Source of the DNA: Rhodobiaceae bacterium
GTDB taxonomy: Bacteria; Pseudomonadota; Alphaproteobacteria; Parvibaculales; Parvibaculaceae
NCBI GenBank assembly: GCA_003330885.1
Contig: CP030277.1
Span: 1,674,001-1,738,000, forward strand
Direction of reading: 5' to 3'
DNA length: 64,000 bases
The first letter of the stretch is position 1. Each line of letters opens with the position of its first letter. The notes under the pieces were generated by a model, which was given only the letters and a program-made list of their open reading frames with translations, was not told the DNA's origin and ran no database searches. The position numbers and the translations under genes were made by a program. This document shows, in pieces, positions 1 through 8,705 of this stretch.

Positions 1-316
1 AATAGACATCAGATGGATGAACTTGCGCAAAGATGTCTGCGATCTTCTTCACAATCTCGCCGATTGGCGCAACATCAAGTGCCGCCGTCTCATACCCAAG
101 GCGGTGAACTGACTGAAAACCAAATGCCTGGGTCACTGCTTCAATCTCACCTTCGCGCGTCGCGATGCGTTCGCTTGAATAGCCAGAAAAAGCTGTCATC
201 TCCGTCAGGATCAGCCAGTGCAATTGGGCGCCAGAGTGACGGGCCTTCAACAAAGCTCCCCCACACCCGAAGGTTTCATCGTCAGGATGAGGGGCAACGA
301 CCAGAATGTCAGACAT
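1..316 (-). CDS. LmbE/PIG-L family deacetylase (3' end outside window)
   Basis: This is the N-terminal 105 residues of a PIG-L/LmbE-type zinc deacetylase, running off the window edge. The start ATG is at 316 and the protein opens MSDILVVAPHPDDETFGCGG. The HPDDE zinc-binding motif at residues 10-14 is the hallmark of the family, which removes N-acetyl groups from amino sugars. The gene starts 12 bp downstream of the NeuC-like 2-epimerase, in the same direction, and is the last visible member of the sugar operon. I infer it acts on an acetylated sugar or sugar nucleotide made by that operon. The C-terminal zinc ligand cannot be seen here. Confidence 0.88.
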   Translation of the reverse strand, partial: MSDILVVAPHPDDETFGCGGALLKARHSGAQLHWLILTEMTAFSGYSSERIATREGEIEAVTQAFGFQSVHRLGYETAALDVAPIGEIVKKIADIFAQVHPSDVY

Positions 317-328
317 GCTCCCTCTCCC

Positions 329-1498
329 TCAAAACGTATTGCGCTTCTGAACCAGCCGGCGCTGGTCGGTTTCTTGGACAAGGACATCGCATATCTGCTT
401 GCCCGCTGTGCCATCCCCATAAGGGTTTTTTGCCGATTCCACCTGCGCACGATACTGATCGTCGAACACAGCCTTTTTCAGCGCTGCCTCGATCTCTGTT
501 GCATCATAATCAACAAATTCAACATTTCCGGCGTGCTCACGACCAACCTGACGGCTTCCTACATTCACCACCGGCAGCTTCAGAAGCGGCGCCTCAATGA
601 TCCCACAACTCGAATTACCGACCAGGGCAGATGCATTGCGCATCAGGTTCACAAACACAGCCCGCGATAAGTTTTTGTAGGCAACAATCGTTGGATGACG
701 GTTTGCATAGTCAGCCAGGAGCCGCGACATAGCATGATTGCCTGGGTCACTGTTTGGACTGGAAACAAAGGTGGGTAAGCCGCATGCGACAATTGCATCA
801 AGGGTCGCCTTCATTTGCCGTTCCGCATCATGCATCTCAGGCAATAATGGGTGCTGGATCATAATGAGAAAAGGTCCCTCAACAGGCGCCACGTTCATCA
901 TTTTCCAGACACAGGCCAAGTCGATCTCAGGCTCATCTACAAGCCGATCAAGACCAGGCGCGCCGACATTGTGGACGCGCCAGGGCTCTTCTCCGAGACG
1001 CAAAACCCGTTCTGCACTTCCAGCAGAAGCCGTCATGTGAAGGTGCGCCAGTTTTGTGACCGCATGCCTCACAGAATTGTCGATATTAAAATCATCTGCT
1101 GTATCGCCACCGGCAATATGAACGACGGGAACGTCAAGATAGCCGCCCGACAAAGCGACGGTAATTGCCTCTTCCCTGTCGCCAACGACAACCAGAAAAT
1201 CTGGTCGCCGAAATGCAACGACGTCGACAAGTCCTTGCAATTGAATCGCGGCTGACTTGGCGCGGGCAGCATCGCTGTCAGAAGCAAGAAGGTTGTCGAT
1301 TTTTGCGACGACTGGATATCCGTCAGCTTCGACGTCTTTGACCGTCAAACCAAAGACCGACGCAAGATGGCTGCCGGTAACAACAATCTCAGGTCGCAAT
1401 GACTTTGACTGAGAGACCGCCTCAATCACGGGGTAAAGGATGTCGTACTCGGCTCTTGAACCGGTAACGAACATCACACACCGAGTGTCAGAAGACAT
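329..1498 (-). CDS. UDP-N-acetylglucosamine 2-epimerase (hydrolysing), NeuC/LegG-like
   Basis: The 389-residue protein starts with a GT-B-like motif (VMFVTGSRAEYDILYPVI, residues 8-25) typical of NeuC-type hydrolysing UDP-sugar 2-epimerases, and carries VVVGDREEA near residue 105 and HIAGGDTADDF near 127. The C-terminal half keeps the nucleotide-binding stretch LVGNSSCGIIEAP. The family converts a UDP-HexNAc to a free 2-epimerised sugar plus UDP and feeds nonulosonic acid (sialic, legionaminic) synthesis. Its start overlaps the end of the upstream acetyltransferase by 11 bp, so the two are probably translationally coupled. The exact UDP-sugar (GlcNAc or a 2,4-diacetamido sugar) cannot be told from sequence. 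The aminotransferase and acetyltransferase beside it favour the diacetamido type. Confidence 0.88.
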   Translation of the reverse strand: MSSDTRCVMFVTGSRAEYDILYPVIEAVSQSKSLRPEIVVTGSHLASVFGLTVKDVEADGYPVVAKIDNLLASDSDAARAKSAAIQLQGLVDVVAFRRPDFLVVVGDREEAITVALSGGYLDVPVVHIAGGDTADDFNIDNSVRHAVTKLAHLHMTASAGSAERVLRLGEEPWRVHNVGAPGLDRLVDEPEIDLACVWKMMNVAPVEGPFLIMIQHPLLPEMHDAERQMKATLDAIVACGLPTFVSSPNSDPGNHAMSRLLADYANRHPTIVAYKNLSRAVFVNLMRNASALVGNSSCGIIEAPLLKLPVVNVGSRQVGREHAGNVEFVDYDATEIEAALKKAVFDDQYRAQVESAKNPYGDGTAGKQICDVLVQETDQRRLVQKRNTF

Positions 1499-2441
1499 CG
1501 GACATCACCATGCGCACAGACCATGAGCGGCTGTCCAGCAGATCACCCCCGGACCCAAAGACCCTTCCACCCATGTAGGTGACGGGACCTCCAGGTCTAA
1601 AACCGACTTTCTCGATTGCTGGGAACATCGGATCAAACACGGGCAGCCACATGTTGAGACGCGTCGCACCATCATCGCGGGCGATGGCCGCAACACTCCC
1701 GATAAGAGCACCGACGGTCTCCGGCGTTGCCGCAAGCTCAACAATATCAACAGCATCTTCATGGCGTTTGAAGACAGCAAGACCCAATCCACCATCGCCA
1801 CCGGCAACGCCAATGCGATAGTCATTTTCCGGGTCTTCAAGCATGCGCCAGTTATAATAGGCAATGTCACGTCCAAGAGAGACTTTGGCCGGTGAAGGCG
1901 CAATGCTCGGAAGCCAATCGCTAAAACGGTCAACCTGAGCAAAACTCCGACCCGGTGTATCTGGAAACTTCATGTCGTCGATAGAGGCAGACATAAGCGG
2001 CACCGGAGCCATGTCCTCCCACCCCAAATTCTGCACAAAACCCCTATGGCTATTGCTGTTAGGAAAGCCGAAGACCATCCTATAGCCCTGTTTCGCAAGG
2101 CGGTCGTATAACCGTTCAGCCAATTGTGGAAACAGACCCATTCCTTGATAGTCAGGATGGGTCATCGTTGTCATGGACAACGCAGCTTTACCGACATCCC
2201 TCCCGATCGTCAGGGGCATTGGCGACACAGCATAATGCGCAGCCAGCGTGTCACCGTCCCAGGCAAGTTCGATCATCGGCGCGTCAATTGGATTATCCCT
2301 ATACCGCCAGTTCCAATAGTCCTTGGACATTGGTTTTCCGAAAGCCGCTTGGAACAATGCCAAAATGGCGTGCTCGTCACCAGGACGGAAAGGCCGAAAA
2401 TCCAACTCGTGTGCATGAAACGTCGTTGCTGCATTCAACAT
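1488..2441 (-). CDS. GNAT family N-acetyltransferase
   Basis: A 317-residue GNAT-fold protein. The N-terminal half holds the acetyl-CoA binding core: LSMTTMTHPDYQGMGLFPQL, about residues 88-107, with the Q-x-x-G-x-G/A-type loop YQGMGLF. It is about twice the length of a single GNAT domain. The C-terminal half looks like a second, degenerate GNAT-like half, as in FemX/peptidoglycan-type or mycothiol-synthase-like proteins. It overlaps the aminotransferase upstream by 7 bp and the epimerase downstream by 11 bp. That position suggests it N-acetylates the amino sugar formed by the aminotransferase. It is not of the left-handed beta-helix type usual for PglD/NeuD, so the assignment to that step is inference. 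Confidence 0.8.
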   Translation of the reverse strand: MLNAATTFHAHELDFRPFRPGDEHAILALFQAAFGKPMSKDYWNWRYRDNPIDAPMIELAWDGDTLAAHYAVSPMPLTIGRDVGKAALSMTTMTHPDYQGMGLFPQLAERLYDRLAKQGYRMVFGFPNSNSHRGFVQNLGWEDMAPVPLMSASIDDMKFPDTPGRSFAQVDRFSDWLPSIAPSPAKVSLGRDIAYYNWRMLEDPENDYRIGVAGGDGGLGLAVFKRHEDAVDIVELAATPETVGALIGSVAAIARDDGATRLNMWLPVFDPMFPAIEKVGFRPGGPVTYMGGRVFGSGGDLLDSRSWSVRMVMSDVF

Positions 2442-3646
2442 GGGTTTTCTCCAAGTGGGACACTTGAGGGAACATTGATAAGACGCGCTTCGATATTACG
2501 AGCACCATCAAGCAGCATGGCGGGTGCGCCTGCATACATCGGCAGATCATTCATCAACGTCCAGGTGGGTCGCGTCATAAGGCCCGCTTCATTTGTAGCC
2601 TCGAGCACCGCATCACGTGTTTCGATTGACGGATCATCAAGAAAAAGACAGTTCAACCAATAATTGGCGCGACCAAAGCACCGCTCACGGAAAACGCTGA
2701 CACCCGGAACGGCCTCGAAGGCAGATACATATCGTTCGGCAAGAGAACGCTTACGCTCAATGTAGGATGGGAGGCTTTCAAGTTGCGCACAGCCAAGTGC
2801 CGCGTTCAGGTTCGGAAGACGGTAATTATATCCAACGGCATCATGGTCAAAGGCCCACCGATGGGCGACTTTCGCCGTCGTCGTCAGATGCTTGGCACGA
2901 GCTGCTAGGTCCGCATCGTCCGTGACAATCGCCCCGCCGCCACCGGTTGTGATGATCTTGTTCCCATTAAAGCTGATCGCGGCGACACGGCCAAGCGAAC
3001 CGCATTTTTCGCCTTTGTAGATACTGCCGAGGGACTCGGCTGCATCCTCAACAATCGGAATGCCATACCGGGCCGCAACCGCAATCAGAGGCTCCATATC
3101 AACCGCATGCCCATAAGTGTGCATGGGGACAATGGCGCCGAACCGACGCCCCGTCAGTCGATTGCGCAATCCTTCCAGGGACCGTTCGCCAATCTCCGCG
3201 AGATAAGCGTCGAGTTTGGTTGGATCTAGCCCCAATGTCGCGGGATCGCTATCCACGAAATGAGGGACCGCGCCGAGATAGGACGCTGCATTGGGGGTTG
3301 CGACAAAGGTAAGCGCTGGCATCAGCACTTCGTCGCCAAGGCCAACACCGACTACCTGTAGCGCAATCTGAAGCGCCGCCGTGCCGTTTACGACAGCAAC
3401 CCCATGAGCGACACCTGAATGAGCGGCGACCTCTTTTTCAAACTTTTCGACATAAGAGCCAACAGAGGAGACCCAGCCTGTATCGAGACAGTCTTTGACA
3501 TAGTCCCACTCAGCACCTTCGAAATGCGGTACATGAAGCGGCTGAAAGGCATGGTCTTCTGACACACCAATAGCCGACCGAATAGCAGCCACCACCTGAG
3601 ACGGATCTACCTGTTCATACGGCTGATTGAGTGTCGCAAGTCCCAT
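2435..3646 (-). CDS. PLP-dependent sugar aminotransferase (DegT/DnrJ/EryC1 family, LegC-like)
   Basis: The protein (403 residues from the chosen start) is a DegT/DnrJ/EryC1 aminotransferase: FEGAEWDYVKDCLDTGWVSS near the N-terminus, NGTAALQIAL (PLP-phosphate loop), VEDAAESLGS (PLP ring Asp) and SFNGNKIITTGGGGAI with the Schiff-base lysine. The NKIITTGGGGA version and the opening layout match LegC-type enzymes that aminate C4 of a UDP-4-keto sugar. The start was put at ATG 3646 (MGLATLNQPYEQ) because a GAGGAG sequence lies about 7 bases upstream. An in-frame ATG at 3685 would overlap the preceding gene. The gap to the upstream SDR gene is 10 bp. With the SDR it probably makes a 4-amino-4,6-dideoxy sugar. 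Confidence 0.88.
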   Translation of the reverse strand: MGLATLNQPYEQVDPSQVVAAIRSAIGVSEDHAFQPLHVPHFEGAEWDYVKDCLDTGWVSSVGSYVEKFEKEVAAHSGVAHGVAVVNGTAALQIALQVVGVGLGDEVLMPALTFVATPNAASYLGAVPHFVDSDPATLGLDPTKLDAYLAEIGERSLEGLRNRLTGRRFGAIVPMHTYGHAVDMEPLIAVAARYGIPIVEDAAESLGSIYKGEKCGSLGRVAAISFNGNKIITTGGGGAIVTDDADLAARAKHLTTTAKVAHRWAFDHDAVGYNYRLPNLNAALGCAQLESLPSYIERKRSLAERYVSAFEAVPGVSVFRERCFGRANYWLNCLFLDDPSIETRDAVLEATNEAGLMTRPTWTLMNDLPMYAGAPAMLLDGARNIEARLINVPSSVPLGENPC

Positions 3647-3656
3647 GTGGCTCTCC

Positions 3657-4847
3657 TCAGGCGGCAGCTTCCTCGCGCACATCATAGTTCCCGTAATAAC
3701 CGGGAATTTCTTCTGAACGCAGGTAGAGACCAGAACGAACTGCCTCGATCAATTCTGGGACAAAGGCTTTCACAGAGTGGCGCGGCTCAAATCCCAATTC
3801 ATTTTTGATCTTGGCAAAGGACACCCGGTAGTTGCGCGGATCGCTGCCCTTTTCGACGTAAGAAACCTTGCCATCAATGTGGGTCAGGATTTCGTCGATG
3901 ATCATCGCCTTGGTGTAGTTGTTTTCATCAGCACCAACATTGAAGACTTCGCCGCGGACCTTTTCCTCCGGTGCTTCCAGCACCCGAATGACCGCACCGG
4001 CAATGTCACGCACGTGGCAGTAAGGGCGCCACGTATCCTTGTCATAGACATCCAGCGCTTCGCCCTTAGCGAGAGCAGCTGTGAATTCATTCACTGTCAG
4101 ATCAAAACGCATGCGGTGGCTGAGCCCGAATGCTGTGGAGATACGAAGCACAGTCGGAATTGCTTCAGATGTTTTCCCCTGCTCCAGCAGAAACTGCTCG
4201 AACCCAACTTTGGTCTCCGCATAGATGGAGAGAGGTTTGAGATCAGATGTTTCATCCGCGGGTTCATCGCTGTCCCGCATACCGTAGTTGGAACAGGTAG
4301 ACGTAAAGACGAACTTGTGAATGCCCCGCCCTTCAAGCGCTTTAAAGACAGTCTCTGAACCGGCCTGATTGACCGAGCGTGTGAGATCGGGGAATTTCTT
4401 GGAAATCGGGTCGCCAACAAGCGAAGCCAAAAGAACCACGTCCGTAACCCCATCCAGCGCGCGATCAAGGACCTCTTCGTCCCGCAGGTCTCCCATGACC
4501 AGGCTGAAGCCTGGCTCGTCATAAAGACCTTCCAGCGACAGCGAATTTGAATAGAGGAAATTGTCGAGCACCCGCGTTTGGTATCCGCGCTTCAAAAGCT
4601 CACGGACCATGACGGAGCCCACATAGCCGGCACCACCGATGACCAGCACATGACGCGGTAAAACCGCCCCACTTCTAGAGGCTTTGTCGAGCCGTGAAAG
4701 TTCGTCCTGAAGAGCTTCAGCAGCCGCCAGGGGGTCCTCCCCTTCCATCCGCGCCGCACAGTTGCGGATAGCCTGTGCATAGACATCGCTCGTGCCGTTC
4801 AGGTCCGCGCCACGCGTCTCGCCAATTCCATCAATTGTCAGTGCCAT
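3657..4847 (-). CDS. NAD-dependent epimerase/dehydratase (extended SDR) with N-terminal extension
   Basis: An extended short-chain dehydrogenase acting on a nucleotide sugar. It has the NAD(P)-binding motif HVLVIGGAGYVGSVMVRELL, a catalytic SxnY-AETK arrangement (SIYAETKVGFEQ) and a substrate-binding C-terminal part (VFNVGADENNYTKAMI). The start was put at ATG 4847 (MALTIDGIGETRG), with GGAG about 9 bases upstream. An ATG at 4901 gives 18 more residues with no good ribosome site. Even from 4847 the Rossmann motif begins only near residue 66; about 65 hydrophilic, helical residues precede it, which is unusual. It is the first gene of the minus-strand sugar operon and sits behind CtrA-like boxes. 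Likely role: 4,6-dehydratase or C3/C4 epimerase step. Confidence 0.85.
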   Translation of the reverse strand: MALTIDGIGETRGADLNGTSDVYAQAIRNCAARMEGEDPLAAAEALQDELSRLDKASRSGAVLPRHVLVIGGAGYVGSVMVRELLKRGYQTRVLDNFLYSNSLSLEGLYDEPGFSLVMGDLRDEEVLDRALDGVTDVVLLASLVGDPISKKFPDLTRSVNQAGSETVFKALEGRGIHKFVFTSTCSNYGMRDSDEPADETSDLKPLSIYAETKVGFEQFLLEQGKTSEAIPTVLRISTAFGLSHRMRFDLTVNEFTAALAKGEALDVYDKDTWRPYCHVRDIAGAVIRVLEAPEEKVRGEVFNVGADENNYTKAMIIDEILTHIDGKVSYVEKGSDPRNYRVSFAKIKNELGFEPRHSVKAFVPELIEAVRSGLYLRSEEIPGYYGNYDVREEAAA

Positions 4848-4923
4848 ATTCTGAGGCTCCCAAAGAGGGGTCGAGGTCCATGAGACCAAGCCCGGAGTCA
4901 TTGATCCTCAGAATGTCGCTGTA

Positions 4924-4961
4924 ATGGTTAATGCCACCTTTAGAAACCAAGGCTTAACCAT
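4924..4961 (-). promoter_or_regulatory. Candidate CtrA boxes upstream of the sugar operon
   Basis: Two TTAACCAT elements face each other: its complement ATGGTTAA at 4924-4931 and TTAACCAT itself at 4954-4961. Read on the minus strand, the first is TAAA-N7-TTAACCAT (4942 to 4924). That is one base from the alphaproteobacterial CtrA consensus TTAA-N7-TTAAC. They lie about 77 bp upstream of the SDR start at 4847. Binding by CtrA is inference from the motif. Confidence 0.5.
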
Positions 4962-4966
4962 AAAAA

Positions 4967-4994
4967 ACGCCCCTTTCCTGCGGAAAGAGGCGTC
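4967..4994 (-). terminator. Rho-independent terminator of the ferredoxin gene
   Basis: The minus strand forms ACGCCTCTTTCC-GCA-GGAAAGGGGCGT, a 12-bp stem with one wobble pair, followed at once by a run of six T. It lies about 40 bp beyond the ferredoxin stop codon and separates that gene from the sugar operon's control region. Confidence 0.8.
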
Positions 4995-5031
4995 TCAACA
5001 GGGTTACCCCTGCCTTAATCGGTAATTTTGC

Positions 5032-5394
<363 letters not shown>

Positions 5395-5515
5395 TTAAGC
5401 GTGCCCGCGCCAAGAAAATGACGCCTGTGTCATTATTTTTCAAGTGGCGATTTGCCTCAATATCGGCTGAAAGTCCGCCACCGGCCGCTCCGAATAAGCA
5501 GCAGGCCGGGAAATA

Positions 5516-6106
5516 TCACGCGTGCTTGCCTGTCGTCCAGCCGGATTTGGCCAAATGATCGCTCGCATGGGCCACCGGCACCTCCTCCAGCGGGGTCGCC
5601 AGCGTGTCATTCCAGCGATTGAGAAAGCCAAAAGCCGAGATCACCGCGACGATATCGACGATCTGGTCCTCGTCGAAATGGGGTTTTAGGGCCTCAAAAT
5701 CCGCATCAGAAACCCCGTTGGGCACCTGAGCCGACAATTGCGCCACGGTCAGCGCCGCCCTCTCCGCCTCAGAAAAGAGATCGGACGTCTCATATTCCCA
5801 GATCTGCGCCAGCTTCTGGGCATCCAGATCGTCCGCATTTTCCGCCCCATGATGCGTATGCGCCTGACAGTAAAGGCAGCCTGCAGATCGACTCGCCATA
5901 TAAGCAATCATCTGCCTGAGACCCGGCGACAGCGCCCCGCCCAGATTGACCTGCGCCATCATGCCCACAAAGGCTTTCACCAGCTCTGGGCGCCGCGCCA
6001 TGATCAATAGAGAATTAGGCAAGAAGCCCATGGATGCCTCGGCCAAGGCCAGATGGTCTTCCAGATCGGGCAGGTCCGCCCGGTTCAAAGGTGCCAATCG
6101 CGTCAT
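5516..6106 (-). CDS. Carboxymuconolactone decarboxylase/AhpD-like peroxidase-related protein
   Basis: A 196-residue protein of the CMD/AhpD-like superfamily (uncharacterised peroxidase-related group). The catalytic-type motif is CLYCQAHTHH, with two cysteines three apart followed by histidine, preceded by RQMIAYMASRSAGC. The family uses the redox-active CxxC pair to remove peroxides. The C-terminal half (ISAFGFLNRWNDTLATPLEEVP) is the usual second helical repeat of this group. It stands alone between the ferredoxin and the divergent desaturase gene. Substrate unknown. Confidence 0.88.
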   Translation of the reverse strand: MTRLAPLNRADLPDLEDHLALAEASMGFLPNSLLIMARRPELVKAFVGMMAQVNLGGALSPGLRQMIAYMASRSAGCLYCQAHTHHGAENADDLDAQKLAQIWEYETSDLFSEAERAALTVAQLSAQVPNGVSDADFEALKPHFDEDQIVDIVAVISAFGFLNRWNDTLATPLEEVPVAHASDHLAKSGWTTGKHA

Positions 6107-6304
6107 ACAGTCCTCCCAGAGCGGAATGGTGACGCAGAGAGAGCGCCAGCCTTTGGGTTTAGGCTAGGCGGAGAGGAACAGCTCCACCAGTAGAGTAAGA
6201 TCACAATTAGCTGATCCGGGCCCGCGTTTGCATTCCGCTGCGGAGAGCGGACATACTCGCGCGAGCAAGATTCACCGGAATAAAAAGACAAAACAGGCCA
6301 CCCC

Positions 6305-7168
6305 ATGCTTCCAGAACACAGAGCCCATAGCGAAGCCATGGCCCAAAATGCCAACGCCATGGTGGATGGCATTGTCTGGCAGACGATTGCCCTGTCACTG
6401 GGCTGTGCAGCAATCATTGTCGGAACAATGGCCGCGGGCGCTCTAAACGCACTACCGCTCTGGACGGTCTCACTCATCATCTATCTAAGCGTATATCTGA
6501 GCTACACTGCGCTCCACGAAGCAGTACATCAGAACATCACTGGTACCCGGAAGGATCTTGCCTGGATCAACAAGGCGATCGGGACCCTCTCCTCTTTCTT
6601 CCTCGTGCATTCCTACGAGATGCACAAAACCATTCACCTGACCCACCATCGCAACACCAATGACCCCGAGCATGATCCGGATCATTGGGTGAATGGCTCA
6701 AACTTTCTGATGACATGTCTGCGCAGCGGCACGCTCTTCAACGGCTATTTCTTCTATTGCTACAAACACTGGGACGACAAACAGATGCGCCGCGCCTATT
6801 GGATCGGCCTTCGCGATACGTTTCTCTCGCTAGGCGCCATCGCGCTGATTGCAGTCTTTGTCGATTGGAAACTTGCGGTCTTCGGATTCCTGGTGCCTGC
6901 AACCTTCGCCATGATGACGCTAGGTGTCTTTTTCGACTATCTGGTGCATGTGCCCTACAAAGCCCGGGCGCGATTTGAAAACACCCGCGTCATTGTCTTC
7001 CCCCGCTGGCTAGACACCATTGTCACCTGGGCTTATGTGCAGCAGAACTATCATGGCGTGCATCACGCCTTCCCGCGCATTCCCTTTACCAAGTACCGGC
7101 ACTTTTACCGGACAACAGAGGCGGACATCGTCGAAGCCGGCATGCCGGTTGCCCGCCCACTTGGCTGA
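6305..7168 (+). CDS. Fatty acid desaturase family membrane di-iron protein
   Basis: A 287-residue membrane-bound desaturase/hydroxylase. The three histidine clusters are HEAVH (residues 71-75), HLTHH (111-115) followed by an unusually acidic His-rich stretch (NTNDPEHDPDHW), and HGVHH near residue 251. Hydrophobic segments at about 25-45, 50-70, 92-104, 175-190 and 195-215 place it in the inner membrane. The compact length and spacing resemble CrtW/CrtR- and AlkB-type relatives as much as acyl-lipid desaturases, so the substrate (lipid, carotenoid or alkane-like) is open. The start ATG at 6305 lacks a strong ribosome site; ATG 6341 is an alternative. The sulfatase gene begins 17 bp after its stop, suggesting one operon. 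Confidence 0.85.
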   Translation: MLPEHRAHSEAMAQNANAMVDGIVWQTIALSLGCAAIIVGTMAAGALNALPLWTVSLIIYLSVYLSYTALHEAVHQNITGTRKDLAWINKAIGTLSSFFLVHSYEMHKTIHLTHHRNTNDPEHDPDHWVNGSNFLMTCLRSGTLFNGYFFYCYKHWDDKQMRRAYWIGLRDTFLSLGAIALIAVFVDWKLAVFGFLVPATFAMMTLGVFFDYLVHVPYKARARFENTRVIVFPRWLDTIVTWAYVQQNYHGVHHAFPRIPFTKYRHFYRTTEADIVEAGMPVARPLG

Positions 7169-7185
7169 GTAAACAGCATACCGAC

Positions 7186-8703
7186 ATGACAAAGCCCTTG
7201 AACGTCCTTTTCATCACCGCAGATCAGTGGCGCGGCGACTGCCTCTCAGCCCTTGACCATCCCGTCGTGAAAACACCGAACCTGGACGCCCTCGCAGCCG
7301 ACGGCATGATGTTCACGCGACACTATGCGAACGCTGTACCCTGCGCGCCAAGCCGCGCCTCGCTCCACACCGGCCTTTACTTGCAGAACCATCGCGCCTG
7401 CACCAATGGCACGCCCTTGGATGCCCGCCACACCAATTGGGCTCTGGAAGCTGAGAAGATCGGCTATGACCGGGTGCTGATTGGCTACACCGACACGGCA
7501 AACGATCCGCGCGAATTGCAGGACGACAGCCCCTGGCTCAAGACCTATGAAGGTCCGCTACCGGGTATCCGCCCCCTCGCCATGATGGGCACCTGGCCGG
7601 GACCGTGGGCCGACTATCTGAAAGATAAGGGCTATCCCCTGCCCGACGATCTGCGCCAGACCTTCGGCCTGCGCGATGAAGGCCCGGACTATGAGCATGG
7701 CCGCACCACGCCGAAGCCTCTTGTCTATCCGGCCGACGACAATGACACCGCTTTTCAGGTGGATCGCTGCATAGACTATATGGCGAGCGCCAAAGACCCC
7801 TTTATCATGCACCTGTCACTCCTGCGCCCGCACCCGCCCTGGGTGGCAAGCGAGCCCTACGCCTCCATGTACGATCCAGAAAGCCTGCCCGGCTACATCC
7901 GCGCGGAAACGGCAGAGGAAGAGGGCACCATCCATCCGTGGCTCGAACATCAGCTGGAGCATCGCCACTACTTAGCGCCCGACAATGACAAAAAGCAGCG
8001 GCGCATGAAGGCCGTCTATTACGGCCTCATGACCGAGGTCGATCATCAGCTCGGGCGGTTGATCACCTTCCTGAAAGAGAGCGGCCAGTATGACAACACG
8101 CTCATCATCTTTACGTCCGACCATGGGGAGCAGATGGGCGATCACTGGTTGATCGGAAAGACAGGCTATTTTGACGGCTCCTACCACATCCCTCTCATCA
8201 TTCGGGACCCCCGCGCAGACAAGACGCGCGGCACCCGCATCGACGCCTTTACAGAGAATGTGGACATCATGCCCACGCTCCTGTCAGGCATCGGCGCACC
8301 CGTCCCGCCCCATTGCGACGGGCGGTCTTTAAGTCCTCTATTGGAAAGCGGCGCAGTCCCCCGCGACTGGCGCACAGAAGCCCACTGGGAATATGACTTT
8401 CGCGACCCCGCCGACGACAAGGCAGAACAGCGGCTCGGCATTTCGCTTCATCAATGCACGATGAATGTGATCCGCTCAGAGAAATACAAATACGTACACT
8501 TCACGAACCTGCCGCCGCTCTTTTTTGATCTGGAAAAAGACCCGGGCGAACTCGTAAACCGTGCAAGCGATCCCGACTATCTGCCGCTGGTCCTGGAGTT
8601 CGCCCAGAAAATGCTCTCCTGGCGCATGGCCCACGACGAGGCCACCCTCACCCACGTCACCCTGACAGACGACGGGCCTGTTGAGCGGGCATCGCAGAGG
8701 TAA
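7186..8703 (+). CDS. Sulfatase superfamily hydrolase, phosphonate monoester hydrolase/arylsulfatase-like
   Basis: A 505-residue alkaline-phosphatase-fold hydrolase. The formylglycine site is C53-A-P-S-R57, which needs post-translational oxidation of the cysteine. The first metal aspartate is in LFITADQWRGD (D13), and the second metal cluster is IIFTSDHGEQMGDHW. The C-terminal part (WEYDFRD, YKYVHFTNLPPLFFDLEKD, LSWRMAHDEATLTHV) closely follows rhizobial and Burkholderia phosphonate monoester hydrolases, which also cleave sulfate and phosphate esters and diesters. There is no signal peptide, so it is cytoplasmic, like PMH enzymes. It is probably co-transcribed with the desaturase upstream and the small membrane protein that starts 2 bp after its stop. 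Confidence 0.9.
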   Translation: MTKPLNVLFITADQWRGDCLSALDHPVVKTPNLDALAADGMMFTRHYANAVPCAPSRASLHTGLYLQNHRACTNGTPLDARHTNWALEAEKIGYDRVLIGYTDTANDPRELQDDSPWLKTYEGPLPGIRPLAMMGTWPGPWADYLKDKGYPLPDDLRQTFGLRDEGPDYEHGRTTPKPLVYPADDNDTAFQVDRCIDYMASAKDPFIMHLSLLRPHPPWVASEPYASMYDPESLPGYIRAETAEEEGTIHPWLEHQLEHRHYLAPDNDKKQRRMKAVYYGLMTEVDHQLGRLITFLKESGQYDNTLIIFTSDHGEQMGDHWLIGKTGYFDGSYHIPLIIRDPRADKTRGTRIDAFTENVDIMPTLLSGIGAPVPPHCDGRSLSPLLESGAVPRDWRTEAHWEYDFRDPADDKAEQRLGISLHQCTMNVIRSEKYKYVHFTNLPPLFFDLEKDPGELVNRASDPDYLPLVLEFAQKMLSWRMAHDEATLTHVTLTDDGPVERASQR

Positions 8704-8705
8704 TA

